Origin: Cyathus striatus
Taxonomy: Eukaryota > Basidiomycota > Agaricomycetes > Agaricales > Nidulariaceae
NCBI GenBank assembly: GCA_025738555.1
Contig: JAOVFP010000007.1
Location: 186,001 to 250,000, forward strand
DNA: 64,000 nucleotides
Direction of reading: 5' to 3'
Shown piece after piece: positions 46,926 to 59,560 of this stretch; position 1 is the first letter of the stretch; every line of letters begins with the position of its first letter. The notes beneath the pieces were generated by a model. The model ran no database searches. It was not told the origin of the DNA and saw nothing but the letters and a program-made list of their open reading frames with translations. The translations under genes were made by a program, and so were the position numbers.

Positions 46926-47234
46926 GGGAGGGATAAGTACTGGGTAGCACCGGCACAGTGTGCTTGGGGGTTTATGTAATTGCCGTTTTTCGGCATCCTG
47001 ATTCCCGGCACAGCAGCGCTATAATGTGGCACATCAACAGTTCTCAATAATATATATGTTACTATTAGGCATGTAAATACAATTTCTGAATTTCTGATAA
47101 CATAAGACAAGGTGGAAGCACTCTATTCAATTTTCAGTGAGGAGTATAAACATTAAAGCAAACTTAAAAAATCCGGAAATTCGGAAAACATATGAAAAAC
47201 ATATAAAATGTATGGAAATCATATAATATTCGAG
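46926..47234. other. Intergenic, no feature recognised
   Basis: The stretch is short and AT-rich, and only a 66-codon minus-strand frame is present. Nothing supportable. Confidence 0.4.
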
Positions 47235-47540
47235 ATATTGATGGTCCAGGAGGTTGGGTCTGTTAAATTAGATTGTGTGTACAGGAGCGCATGAGGAAGC
47301 AACAGTGAGAACCAAGTGAGGACATCGATGTGAACAGTCCTAAGTTTTGGTTCTAGCGCTTATAGAAGATTATGTTCATAGCTGTTATCGATATCCCCCT
47401 TTGTGGTCTAAATGGGTTTTTGGACGTGCTCAATAAGTAGGTACGTGAATGCTTCACTTTTCCAATTTGCTATACGCTGATTAGTCCGGAAGCCGAACTG
47501 TCTTTTGCCGAGATCATGCTTAACGTCACATGACTGGCAT
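47235..47540 (+). repeat. Solo end (D) of the element A family
   Basis: Matches the terminal repeat of element A: it starts ATATTGATGGTCCAGGAGGT, continues ATTAGATTGTGTGTACAGGAG and TTTTGGTTCTAGCGCTTATA, then GTTCATAGCTGTTATCGAT, and ends with the decayed AACGTCACATGAC block. No interior or opposite end is attached, so this is a solo terminus or deletion remnant. Confidence 0.65.
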
Positions 47541-48068
47541 GGGGTATCTCATCTAAGGCTCCAACTATATAGTATATGTATACTCTGAAAGGTGTAAATA
47601 TACATATATAGTTTCTACACACTATTTAACTGTATATAACTAGTATATAGACAGATAGATCATGTACATCCAAAATATCACATGTTACTGACATCACTGT
47701 GCTTCTTCTGCTTCATTGTTGGCAGATTGGCATCAAAAGTCCATCACGAATTACTTTTGCTAGAAGTGCTTTGCATATAGTTTCTGCTTTGAGTGAACTT
47801 CGAAGATCTGAGCAAATGTGGTGAGACTTTGAAAAACAGAAACACTAGTAGCAGGTATAACAAGAAAGTCACATGCCATTCTGGAAAGTGTAAGAAAGGA
47901 ATGGCAGTGCTTCTGTAGAATTCATTAGTTCGACAGCTCAGCTATTTTAGCTATATCACAATATTAATAACGTACCTTCCACCATGAAAGGGGGTCATTT
48001 AAATCACACATCCCTCCTTCGAAGCAAAGGTAACATTCTACTTCATCCTTCCAACTTTCCTTTATCAT
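47541..48068. other. Intergenic, no feature recognised
   Basis: AT-rich DNA with the phrase ACTATATAG repeated near 47560-47650. No gene or terminal repeats were found. Confidence 0.35.
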
Positions 48069-48070
48069 TA

Positions 48071-48671
48071 GGGGAATTCAAACATGGGCTCTTGGCGTTA
48101 CGCCACAAGAATCGTTACTGTGATTTTCGTTACAAAAAAATATTCACACGTTACAAAGCCCAAGTTACGACAACGCTGTAAGTCCCTCCAATCTAACGAC
48201 CCATACCAAATGGCCAAATGGCATTTCGGAGTTCGAAAAGGGATCGATTGTGCACGACACATAGATTTTGGATTTCCTCCACATACCATAATTTTTACCA
48301 TTATCCCCCCTCTAATACCTATGGCTGAGCCACCAAATACACTCCTTGATATCAAATCCTTGGAACCATCTGCACGTGAGCTTCTGGAAGCTCAACTGAA
48401 AGCAGCATTGAAGGCCAGAAAACCCCAGCTATTTTTGTTGATTCTAATCTAATTGATGCATATCCTAGTTAGCCAGCTGCCAGATCAATATGTTCAAGCC
48501 CAGACGAAACTCCGATGTGCTCTCTTGCATTACAAGGCTGTTGTAATGGAAATACAACTGGGATATCAAATATGCAATGGTACAAAATAAAGTTCACACG
48601 TTACAGGATCACGGCTTTGTAATGACTTGTTGTTATGCAGCACCGGCATAACGGCCATGTTTGAATTCCCC
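48071..48671. mobile_element. 601-bp MITE-like element with TA duplication
   Basis: The ends GGGGAATTCAAACATGG (48071-48087) and CCATGTTTGAATTCCCC (48655-48671) are perfect 17-bp inverted repeats, flanked by TA on both sides (48069-48070 and 48672-48673). Weaker inverted similarity (ACACGTTACA) continues inward. The inner frame 48084-48452 starts inside the terminal repeat and is unlikely to be a gene. A Tc1/mariner-type non-autonomous element fits. Alternatively each end resembles a tRNA T-arm (GTTTGAATTC with an upstream GGCRTAACG), so inverted tRNA-like sequences are possible. Confidence 0.6.
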
Positions 48672-48753
48672 TATTACTGACATCTCTGGTACGAAGGCAT
48701 CAACATTGCACACATTTGCTAACCAGTTATTCTCTGTAGTGCTCGCTGTTTTC

Positions 48754-49741
48754 TTATTGCTGTGACTGTTCTTGATCTTTTAACAGTGAGTTCTTGTAGT
48801 AGGTTTGCGCAACGTGAGTAAATAAAACAGTGGCCTTTTCGACAGCTTCATCCTGTTCATTTTGAAATGCTATCCCTTGTCCAACGTTACGAACCGTTGT
48901 TTTGAACCAATTTGCTCGCAAATTCGGATGAAGAACTAAAAGAGATATAACAGATAAGTAATTGTTATTATGAAGATCTAATATTGTTACTTACTCATTC
49001 CTATTATATAGTACTGATTTCCAATAGCGGCGGATTTGTACTTCGGAAGGGAGATAGTCTTCATCTTCAATTTCCTCAACTGTAATAGATGAACAGTGCT
49101 TGTTCAAGGTTCTATTCACATAATAAGTATCAGCAACAATTGAAAAGTAGCTATTTACCGTGTTCCTGTAGTCAAAGATCCAAATTTCTCAGTAGTGGCA
49201 ACAGGACCACACTCACTCAATGTTCTATTCAAGCACTGGCTGTCAGTATCAATTATGGAGTGGCTCATAGTAATGACAAACCATGTTTCCAAAGTTGAGG
49301 TAGCTGAACTATTTCTGTAAAGTAATAATTGTGATAAGCACATGTTAAATTAAATTGATAGGAAACAAATTCATATGTCAATTTTTCGATTTCAGCTACA
49401 AGACAATTGACATTTATAGTTGCAATATCATATGGGAGCGAGCAAGAATTGACCACAAAACGAATATAGTCAATGACCAGGTCCATTCCAAATTGACCAC
49501 GCTGAATATTCCACAATTTGCCACAAGTTGTATGAACATCTTCACCAAAAAGTATGTCCATTCGTCGGTTAAAAACACTCCAATGGTTTCTAGTAGGAGA
49601 AGAAGGAACAGGAATTCCTTTGAATATACAATTAATTGTACCATTCTCCTCTGCTAACAGTACAGAATCTGGAAGCAAAGGAATAAGGTTTGAAAGCCTT
49701 TCAATTTGGGCAAAGATCGGGTGTAAAGCAGCAGACGTCAT
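48754..49741 (-). pseudogene. Degenerate multi-exon hypothetical protein
   Basis: Minus-strand coding-like blocks: 49741-49350 (MTSAALHPIFAQIERLSN, then WSVFNRRMDILFGEDVHT and RRGQFGMDLVIDYI-like sequence), about 49320-49155 (TLETWFVITMSHSIIDTDSQ), about 49083-48990 (VEEIEDEDYLPSEVQIRRYW) and 48935-48754 (LHPNLRANWFKTTVRNVGQ, ending KDQEQSQQ, stop 48754-48756). Spacers have GT..AG ends (for example GTAAATAG..TTACAG and GTAAGTAA..TTTTAG), but phases do not match at every junction. I recall FNRR..LFGED blocks in unnamed agaricomycete proteins but cannot name a function. Either the exon model is wrong in detail or the gene carries frameshifts. Confidence 0.45.
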
Positions 49742-50298
49742 AGATTTAGTTGGACGGTTAGACTACTGAGACCAAAGATCAGTGCTCTTTTAAAGCTGGG
49801 CTGGTATCATAGAATCTCCATGTATCTGTAAATTGTTGCATGGTGCAGCTCTTGGCATTGTGAGCATAAATTCCTTATAATTTAAAGAGAGCCATACTTA
49901 TAAGTGATTAGACATATGAGCAAGTATGCATAGATGGTGTCTTGATATCCATATCTTCGATACCAAGAACTGTATAACAAGTCATTGACATTGGTACAGT
50001 GAAGCAGAGGTGCAAACGGCTACATGATGTGTGATTAGCATGTTGCGCATTGCCACATTGCCCAACTCCTTAGACCCTGAAATTCACGCGGTCCAAAGCT
50101 GCACAAAACCGAAGAGCCAAAGCCGAGCACATAACAAGGCTTACTGTAAAGAAATTTACAACTATATACAACTGTGTGTATACTGTATATTTACTGTATA
50201 CAGGGATACCCCAGATATATACATAAACATATAGAACTGTAACCGTATGTATATGGTTCATATACTATAGGGTTGGAGCCTTAATCTCGTCGAAGACA
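49742..50298. other. Intergenic, no feature recognised
   Basis: No gene or repeat structure is supported apart from repeated TATATAC/TATACTG phrases at 50150-50265. Confidence 0.35.
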
Positions 50299-50301
50299 GT
50301 C

Positions 50302-50690
50302 CAGTCAAACTGGTCGGGTTTTAAGCATGGCATTCGTTATCTCTCATGTATTTACGTCTCCCCTTGGTCCCTCCTTCCTCTACCATAATAAAATATATCA
50401 TAGTCACTTTAGAATACTCAAAAATGTCTTATCACATGAAATTATCAAAGAAAAGCCTGGAAATCAACATAGCAAAGTCTTGGACAAGTAACAATAACAA
50501 TATTTCAATATCAATTCAATATCACTCAATTTCAGAGGATAAATGTAACTATAAGTCTCACATATCATTCAAATAGTGACCATTTATCGACCTAAGGCAT
50601 AAGCATACAAATATACATGAAGGCGAAGTAAATTCTGTATGTTGAACGTTCGTAAGAAACGGTACGTTTAAACTCCGACCAGTTTGACTG
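50302..50690. mobile_element. 389-bp MITE with 25-bp TIRs and 3-bp duplication
   Basis: Left end CAGTCAAACTGGTCGGGTTT (50302 onward) matches the reverse complement of the right end, CAGTCAAACTGGTCGGAGTT (ending 50690), with about 22 of 25 identical positions. GTC flanks it on both sides (50299-50301 and 50691-50693). The interior is AT-rich and non-coding. This is a small non-autonomous DNA transposon, superfamily not assigned. Confidence 0.75.
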
Positions 50691-50783
50691 GTCGTCCTAT
50701 CAACGAGATAGGCCACGCAAGTCATATGACAATAGCATGATCTCATTCCCAGGATAGGACGACCGGCCCTCTGGTCTATATGC

Positions 50784-53700
50784 TGATAAGATAAGATAGA
50801 CGTTAAGATATGCATCACATGATGTGTGTGAAATTTGAATTGCGGAGAATCCGAACTGAATCCAACTAACGTCCAACCAGCACATTCTTACAGTGACCTT
50901 CACCATCGTGCTTCGACTATGTTGAAATAAACGATGCATCAATGATGACGACGTTACATTTGGCCTCAAAGCACGCAGGGGAGGAAGCATGAGGCAAATG
51001 GATAAGTATTTACAGTACATAGTATACTACTTAAATACATAGAAAGCGGAGCACATTGTCTGTAGAATACATAAAAGGTATAGTAAACTATCTAAAAGCA
51101 TATGTGGAGGCGGCATGGAATGATAATCATTGTGACATTTGAATGGCTAATATAATTCTACAGACTATACCAACATAAGACTCATATACACCTCTCTTTA
51201 AACTATTCTGTGAAGACATGAAGACATGTTACTTCGACAACATGGAGCGCCAAATCGCTTTAGATCCCAGGATCCCAAAGCTCGTATTCCCGTGCTGAAC
51301 GCCAGCAGCAGCAGTCGTTCGAGACTTAAAGTTTAAAGGAGTAGAGAAGAGTGGAGCAGTAAACTTTTGGTATTATATTGTAAGCACTATCTCTCCTGTC
51401 CGCTCTTCGTGGTCCATTCCTCGGCATGGGTGCTCAGCTAGAGCTCGTCTTGTGTCCACTCATCACTGCATCATATGCTAACTTTCGTCTTCTAACAGGA
51501 CAATGCACTTTCACAATCAAATAGCCGACAGTCGAATTCCAGGAGCAGGGCCCGGATGGGGTGAAATGGGGTCTTATAGCTTCATGAACATGACTGGTGT
51601 GTTCGCTTCTTTCCCCCTCACTGCTTACCCTTACGTGTATCTGCAGCACTTATAACCATTAACATCCAAGACTTATCCTGCGGACCATTTCTATATGCTA
51701 TATGCACTATGACCCCTTTCAAACCGACCATCAAGAAGAGGAGCGAGGGGTCCTGACTAGGGCTCCTCACCACATGTCATCCCAGTGTCATTTCCGACAC
51801 ACGTGCCATTACTGTTCCATATTTCCCTTGAATCACCTGCTCCTTCACAGAGAGCATCTCTGGTTCCTTTCTTAGTGCCATTCCCACTCCTTACGCCTAC
51901 CGAGAGACCCATGAAAACTGGAAAGGAGTGTGAACCGTGGTAAGCCACCTCGAGCATAGTGGAGGCCAACATTGTGCGTGCTGGTGGTACTACAGGCTCT
52001 GATGGTGCTCAAGTTGGAGTATCAGAGGGATGACTCAAGCGGAGAGGCGAGATGTTAGCGGTCCTGGGTGAAGAGTTCTTTGCCTGGATGATGTCGTTCT
52101 GTACATTCTGCATGTCACCCCAGAGGTTAACGGCATGTTTCTCTATTTCAAGCACATTTTTCGACCCCTATATGATCCGCTGTTCCCTGTTCATCCTCCT
52201 TCCTTTCGCCACCTGTTGAGTGAGCCCAAGACTACCAGGTATGCTAATTCAATAATATGGAGTATCAGACTGTATTGAGCCCTGGAAGTTTTCTGTTGTA
52301 TGTTGAATACCGACTGCTACAGTCGATGAAGACTTCGAGGGGGCAGAGAAGAGAGAGGAAGTAGTGGTTAATAGGTATCATTGAGGTAGGCACTGTCCTC
52401 CTTCTCTGTTGTTCACGTTCCATCCTCCGTGTTCATGCACTATCACCCCTTCTCATAGAACAGCGTCTCTTGGATGTCTCGTGCTCTTACGCAGAACAAT
52501 GTGTGAGGATCGAATACTCAGTGGGTTGGGTGGGCTGGAGAAGACTCTAACGGCTTTGTGGATGCGACAGGTGTGTTTTTTCTTCATATCTCTCCTCTTC
52601 ACTCCACTCTTATGCTTGCACTTAGCTCATACCTCACGCACAATTATTATTATCCAACGTCCAAGATCTATTCTACGCCCTCTATGGTGATTGATTACGT
52701 GGCAACAATGGCCCTTACAACCAACCGCTGAGACAAGAAAACTCACCTATAGGGCGGCTGTATCTTCATAACTATCTCAGTGCCGTTTCCAATGCCTGTA
52801 CCATTTACAGTTCCTATGCCACCCTTAAAGTCTATATCTTCACCTTAGGCGTTTTCAGGTTTTCCTGAAGTTCCATTTCTTCTCGCTTCCTCCGCCTATG
52901 GGAACATGCAGGAAGGAGTGTGGAATGAGGATGATGGATGACGAACGGACAGGCTCATTCGCTCAGGCGAAGGCTACTATTATGCGCTGGGGTGGTATTG
53001 GTGGATTTGATGACTTGGGATAGGGATGGGAGCAATATATCTTACTATTCTAGATGACAGATCTGCGCCTCCTCTGCTCCTTCGCGTGTACGTACAACAT
53101 GATCCGCAACGTTGTGCCTATTCAGGTCATGTCCTATCCTTCCACCTTGATACCCAACAAGAAAGGACAATTACAGCAATTACCTTGCGCCTTCTCTCTT
53201 GTATCGTCTTCCTTCCATACGTGGTTACAATTCTTACGTCATGACGTAGAGCATTCGGGAGTCAGCCCGCCTCCTTCCTACTCCGCAAGGTACGTTATGA
53301 CGATACCTGCGAACAGAGCTAAGGATAGCGTTGCTAGTGCGCGTAGGGTTGTGTTAAGGAGGATTTTGTTATGTTGGGTTGTTCGAGGAGAATCAAAGTG
53401 GAGTGGAAGGAGGATGACGCTTTTGTCACTGAGACAGCGTAGGGTTGTTTCCCAGACGACTGGCGTGTGCTTTTTTGTTATCTCTGACTGTCATTCACAA
53501 GGTGGACGCCGACACTGTGCTTGTTCAACGAGGTGTGCTCATAACTTCCGAACATCAGATATCATCGACGCTCGTAACGTTCCTTCCACTCTCTTCTACA
53601 GCGTCTTGGTTGCTTTCTCCTCCAAGGCTCACGAAGACGCCTGCGCATGAGTGAGGCAGGTAGAGGATATCATCACACATGCCGTCCAGAACGTCGTCTT

Positions 53701-56700
53701 TCATCATCTCCGATTGCTTCTTATGTGAAGTCCGTACTGGGAGCGAGGCTAGGAGGGTGGATCTGCTCTGTTAGCCACATTATGGCGATAGTGCCAGAGT
53801 GTGGGGTGCAGGACTTGATCGCCGATGAGTGTGTTGGAATCTGTGTTCATTTTCGGTGCCTTCACTAACTTCTTCGTTCACCTTGCCGCTTACTACACCC
53901 ACAAGATCTTTTGGAACAGACTCAAGGTCCCGGTTATCCTAAAGCTCTGCGTTCAATGTTACGAGAGCCAATGCTCCTCAGATGTCCTCTACTTTCGAGC
54001 CTCAGTCCCCTCCGAAAATTTCGTCATAGAAGTAAGGAATGGAAACAGCAGTGTGGAAGCAACTGAGGAAGTTCTAGGTAAGGTGTAGGTTGTTATGAAG
54101 GGAATGACAGACGAAAATGGTAAATGCTTCAGCATCGACACTGGGATGGACCATGGAAAAGACCCAGCTGTTCCATGCCGAGTAATCACAATGTTCTGAA
54201 TGGTTAGCTTTGATACACCTGATGGCTGTACAACGTGTATACACATAATTTTTGTGATATCTATATAATATAAGCCACTCACTTGCAATCATAATTGGAT
54301 TACCTAAGTGTTGGAGTGAGGTCCAAACTGCCAACAATTGTGCTATTTATAGACACCACCACTAAGGACATAGTAGGGGGGCATAGAAAGCAATAGTGAT
54401 TATAATAAGAGATAGAGCAGGAAAAGTGTGTATATAGAACCCCAGTGGCACTTGATCTAACATAAGTGCACAGTAATGCAACATGTCTCAGTCACGGGAT
54501 GGCTCCCCCAGTGCTACACACCCAAAGAAGCCAGGAATAGCAAAGCACCCATCAAGCACCAATGGCCATTGCCATCACTCTGTACATGAGCCAAATTGGC
54601 CCTCGGCATCTTGTGAAATTACATCTCAACCCAATCTGCCGATCAAAGCAAACAGACCATAGATCTGAAGCTGCACATACCAATGGTTCTATCTTTAGGC
54701 TTGCAACATGCTGGGCATTTAGGAACATGCATCAGCCAATAAGTGTGTCTCTATTATCATGTGTGCCTGTACCCTTCAAGATGATATGACCAATGCTCTC
54801 CTATCCAGACCTTACCTCCTGAGTGCACATGTCCCTCCTCCCAGCGTCGTAGTTAATTACCCTATCTAGACATATTTCATACCTGTACAGTACCCTTACA
54901 GTACCTAAGAACTCCGCTTTTTCAGTAGTATATAAGACTCACAAACCTGCTCATGTAGAACAAACAATCCTGTACTGATTCTTCTGCTATTAGTGTTACT
55001 TAGTGTATTCGTGACAATCTATTCAATTTCCAAGTGTAAAAACCCCAGTGTGATCTAAGCCCTCCCAGGACCTCCAAGAAGCTTAGTTTATTAGTAGTGA
55101 TTACAAGCATTATAGACTACAAGTGAATATTATAGTGTGTTCATCCCTCCCTTGCCTGGAATTACCTTGTGTATTCTGAAGATATTCCCCCAGACTTGCA
55201 CTTGCTTGACTGTTAGCAAGAGTAAGTGATGACCTTTACATAGTTTCATAGCTATTACTCCCTAGTAACCCTCTTTGCCCTTTTAGCTTCTAGATGGATC
55301 TATCAGGTGCTGCCTCCAGGCTCTGACTTACAAGTTCTATGGCTTCATGTTGAGCATATCCAGAGCCAAGACTTATCTACAGCACCATCTCCCCTGCATA
55401 CCATCGGATGGGACCTGCGAAGGCTATTGAAAAAGGTTTTAGTGGTGTGAGTTGAATTGTATTGGAGTATATTCAGTTTTGTTGTTGAGTTGTAGTGGAA
55501 TGGAGAGGGTGGGTGGGTGGGGGTTTGAGAGGGAGAACAACATAATGTCCTTTAGTGGCTGGCACATGAACATGTTATTTTGATCTCTCTGTACATTGTT
55601 CATTATGCCATTAAGTGGACAATGGCATTAGGTCTATATGGCATTAGGTCTATACAATTGGGCTTATCTCACCCCTGAGGGGGATAGATTTCTGTTTATC
55701 ACCCCCAATTCCCTGGTTGACGACACTGGGGAAAGTGGCTGATAGATGAATTGGGCTATACGGGCTGAAGCATTCTTGCCGTTTTTCAAATGACAAGTAT
55801 GTTTTCTTCCTATTCATTCATTCTCTCCACTATACTTACGCCTGCGCTTGCCTCATAGCATGCATATAACGACACTGCTGTTTTATTTCATGTCTCATCC
55901 CACACACTATGACCATCATATATGTATTGTCAAAAGAGCCTGCTGGTCCATGCACACTGCATACCATTCCTTGTAATCAGATCAGCAGTGGATGGTAAAG
56001 AACTGCATGATTGAACATATGGTTGAGATGTTCCTCCTAAACAATGACATGCTGACATGTGGAGAGAAAAGAGCATAACTGAGGACAATCATCATGTTCT
56101 TTCCTGAAGACAGCTAACATAATCAATCAGGGCCTCCCATGTACTGCCATATAATACGGTTCACACACCATCTATTCCCCACCAACATATGTTACTCTGC
56201 ATGAAAGCAAAGCAGATACAATCTACATGGCTCAACCTCTTCATGAAGCTGAACCCAAGATTAGCCCAATCGAGCATAACAAGCTCTGCAGAAGTTGATT
56301 TCCCCTTCATATTTCAAGCAGGCACTTAATACACCTAGCATACTTCTACCCTCTATAAAAACATTATTTATATATTCTACATGCTACTTACAAACAGTAT
56401 AATATATCTGGGTTGTAATTAGTAGCTAAGGTAGAGGTCCTGGACTGTTAGCTAGCATGGGAATGATTCATGCTAATAAGGGACATAACTAGCCTAAGTA
56501 GGAAAGTGTCTAAGAATAGAAACACCGAGGTCAGAGCTTATTCTTGACATCGGTGGGAAATAATTACCAGTAAGGCCAGATATCAAGCTAAGCACGTGTC
56601 TATTCTAATAATAGGATATCGAAGTCATATGTTATTGTGTCATAGGAAAAGGCATGAGGACTTAGACTCATGGCAAATGCCACTATCTAACCACGCTGTA

Positions 56701-59312
56701 CCAGCGCTGTGCATCAGCATGCCATAGATGCCTGGCCAGGCCTGAGACCCAGCATTCCCAGCAGGCTGATTCAGTGGTTCCCATTTCCATGTGTCAAAGT
56801 GTGCGGCATCATGCCTCCATATGGAGTGTTCTTCCTGCAGGATGAGTTATTGTCCTTCGCTATCTTCCCATATGGATGCATTCTTGGTGCTCGTATGTTT
56901 GTCTATCCATGATTTACTCTGGTCCATTCCAAATGCCTGTATCCAGTCTAAATGTCTACCTTACCGCTTAGCTAATGTGTAAATTACTGTATTTGTATCA
57001 ACTATATAGTTTCTCTAGCCATAGTTCTGTATGATATTTAATAGGTAGAGTAGAGTAGTATGAGGGCAGTCTCCTGTGCCCTGAGAAATACCAGCTAGCA
57101 TCGTGCTTTAGTATTTGTGTGAGCAATTGAGATTCTAAGTGCAATGAGAAGCATGAAGTCATAAGCCCATGCTAAGTCTGAGATTAAGGAATGTGCATCA
57201 AAGCATTTGCTAAGTTTGCATTCCTTCTTGAACATTGGTCTTCAACAACTTCCCATCTCCTTACTTCGCCTGGAAGCTTCTTGCATCCAAGTCTTACCCA
57301 CCGAGCACTTTCTTAGTGAGCATATGTGGTGTGAGTGAAATTACATATATTTTAATTTACATTATGTTGTGCTAAACTAGGTACTTTACACTGTAGAAAG
57401 GGAAAAAACACAGAGATCTGGACTAGACTCAGAATGTGAATCTTATGGGCCCGGCATTCCATGTCATTCGACAGGTATTTGACTGTTTCCCAAGGACAAT
57501 CTACCCTCTTCCTGACTTCATTCCTCACTCCAGAGTCTAGCAGCAGCAAACAATGAGAGTGATTGGGGATGATACAGGAATCCAGTTTTTAATGGAGTAG
57601 ATGCTATCATGCAGCTTCTTCATAAGCCTAGGAGGAGATGTAGGTGACCGAGGATATTGATGAAGGACTGTTGTGAGGGTCAGTCATGAGGTCTGAGACC
57701 ACTTCGCCGACAGGCACAATGTCAATGTACACCTCATGAGTTGTTCACAACTTCCGAATCTCCACCCCCTTCCACTCCAACTTGACCAACAAAACTGATA
57801 ACTACCAGACAGCTTGATGACAATCTTCACCATTATGATCCTACGCACAGTTCAACCGTCGTCTCAGTCCTTGCAGGTCTCCTTGTAGCATAGATACTAG
57901 GGAGTGGAGTAAGAATGGGAGCTGGGTCTTGCTCAAAGTGGAGGGTAGGTGTTGAAAGGGGCATATGAACAGAGAAGATACAGATGTCAGAGACACATGC
58001 AGCGAAAGCAAAGATCCTGTTATCGTACTCATAGTAGTGAGAGTAGTAGGGTGGTTATAGCTGTCGATGTGGTTGAGTAAGCTACGAGAGCTGGACAACA
58101 AATGTTGAAAGGCTTCAGTTGAATAGGTGAGACATTGTTATGTTGATGTCAATATCATATGGTATGCACAAAAAGAACACAAAAGCCACACGTCTGCTGT
58201 GCCTGACGGAGCTCAAGAACACCATGCATCTTCTTTTTCAACTCTCAACCCTCAATCTCTCTTTCAGTCCAACCCGAACTAGAGAGTCGCCAATACCACT
58301 ACATGTAGGACAACATCCTTCGTCATAATGAGCCTATATGCACTAACAAGATCCTTGTCTCTTTCACCCTCCTTTGCAGGTCATGTATGTGTATGAAGAG
58401 AGTGTGTGCTGCAGAAGGGGCTGAGGATGCTTGAAACGAAGAAGCGAATCTTGCAAGGAACATTCAGAACGGAGGTGGTATCGGTGTTAGAAACGGCACT
58501 GGGATAGTATATGCTGAAGAGCTAGGGCCTTTAAGTTGAGCAATTATAGTCTTCAGAATGACCAGTTTGGAAGGAGGTCGTCCTATGGCAGAGGGCACAT
58601 TTATGCCTGGAAGGAGTGTGATCATTCGATTACTGTAAGCCAGGTCCAGTTAACAGAGAGAAGTAGCAAAGTAGAAGGGAGGTTAATGCACAAGAACACA
58701 GAACCATTTCAACCCATCCAGGTCATTGGGTTCAACTGCCACTGATTTGACTGCATTATGAGTCCGATGTTATCCTGTGATAAGAGAAAGAGTTAGTGCA
58801 CAGGGAGATGATGAGTCGATGAACAGTGGAAGTGGAAGATGCGCAGTGGTTATATGTATGCTTCGATAGCAGAGAAGGGAAGCTAAGAGCGGAGCTGGGG
58901 GAGATAGAGCTTACCTTAGTGCCACCCAATGTCTACTGTTCCTTCCCTTTCTGCCCTTATAAATCTCCCTCCAGTACAGCTGCCGGTGTTCAATATGCAA
59001 AACAGAACATTCGGAACAGTGAATGTAAAGCAGTCTGGTGCTTGGTGTGTGGGATGTCGAATTGATGTACATTGTCAGTGTGTGGTCTTTGAATTCTCAG
59101 GTATGGCCCAGTGGTTTGTGCAAGTGACTCGCGATAGCACTCGAGTCTTTCTACTGGTAAAACAGGAGTGGAATGGTGAAACAACTGGAGGCAGCACACT
59201 GGAGGTTGTCAGTCATTGTGGTTGGTGTCGTGAGAGTGGTTGAACAATTTTGGATGTTCTGAGCATTAGATTCACATGCATCATGTGATGCTCATCTTAT
59301 CTTATCAGCTTC
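50784..59312. mobile_element. Element B: decayed inverted relative of element A (~8.5 kb)
   Basis: It is bounded by GATAAGATAAGAT..CATCACATGATG (50784-50822) and its inverse (about 59273-59310), the same inner terminal block as element A. Interior segments match A in opposite orientation: 52409-52590 with 27300-27477 on the minus strand (both would read TCHP-like FTFHPPCSC..LGRLVLLR / LGCLVLLR), 51450-51650 with 28130-28540, and 58536-58745 with 20981-21256. The outer part of the terminal repeats is absent on the left and replaced on the right by solo end C. CpGs seen in A are mostly TpG or CpA here. No transposase is recognised. Confidence 0.55.
54400..57350. other. Interior of element B without a recognised gene
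   Basis: Low-CpG sequence with no frame above about 80 codons that looks like protein. It may contain later insertions, since no counterpart of this segment was noticed in element A, but no terminal repeats were found inside it. Confidence 0.3.
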
Positions 59313-59560
59313 CAGGAGGTTGGGTCTATTAAATTAGATCGTGTGTAGGGGTGCATGAGTGTGCAATAAGGACATCAATGTGAGCAGTCCCAAGGTTCTG
59401 TTCAGACGCTTGTGGAAGGTCTTGTTCATAGCTGTTATATTGATGTAATTGGCATGTTTCCCTTCATGGTGGAATGTATTGCATGCGCACTTCACTTTGC
59501 CAGCTTGCAAGTTGTTGATAAGATAAGATAAACATCACATGATGCGTGTGAAATTCCCAC
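59311..59560 (+). repeat. Solo end (C) of the element A family
   Basis: It starts TCCAGGAGGTTGGGTCTATT directly where element B ends, follows the A terminal repeat through TTAGATCGTGTGTAGGGGTG, GGTTCTGTTCAGACGCTTGT and TCATAGCTGTTATATTGATG, and ends GATAAGATAAGAT..CATCACATGATG near 59550. Six or more CpGs of A appear as TpG or CpA. It is joined head-on to the right end of B. Confidence 0.65.

Noticed and set aside
50346..50576. 76-codon plus-strand frame within the 389-bp MITE
   Set aside because: Lies wholly inside a small non-autonomous element, AT-rich and without motif.
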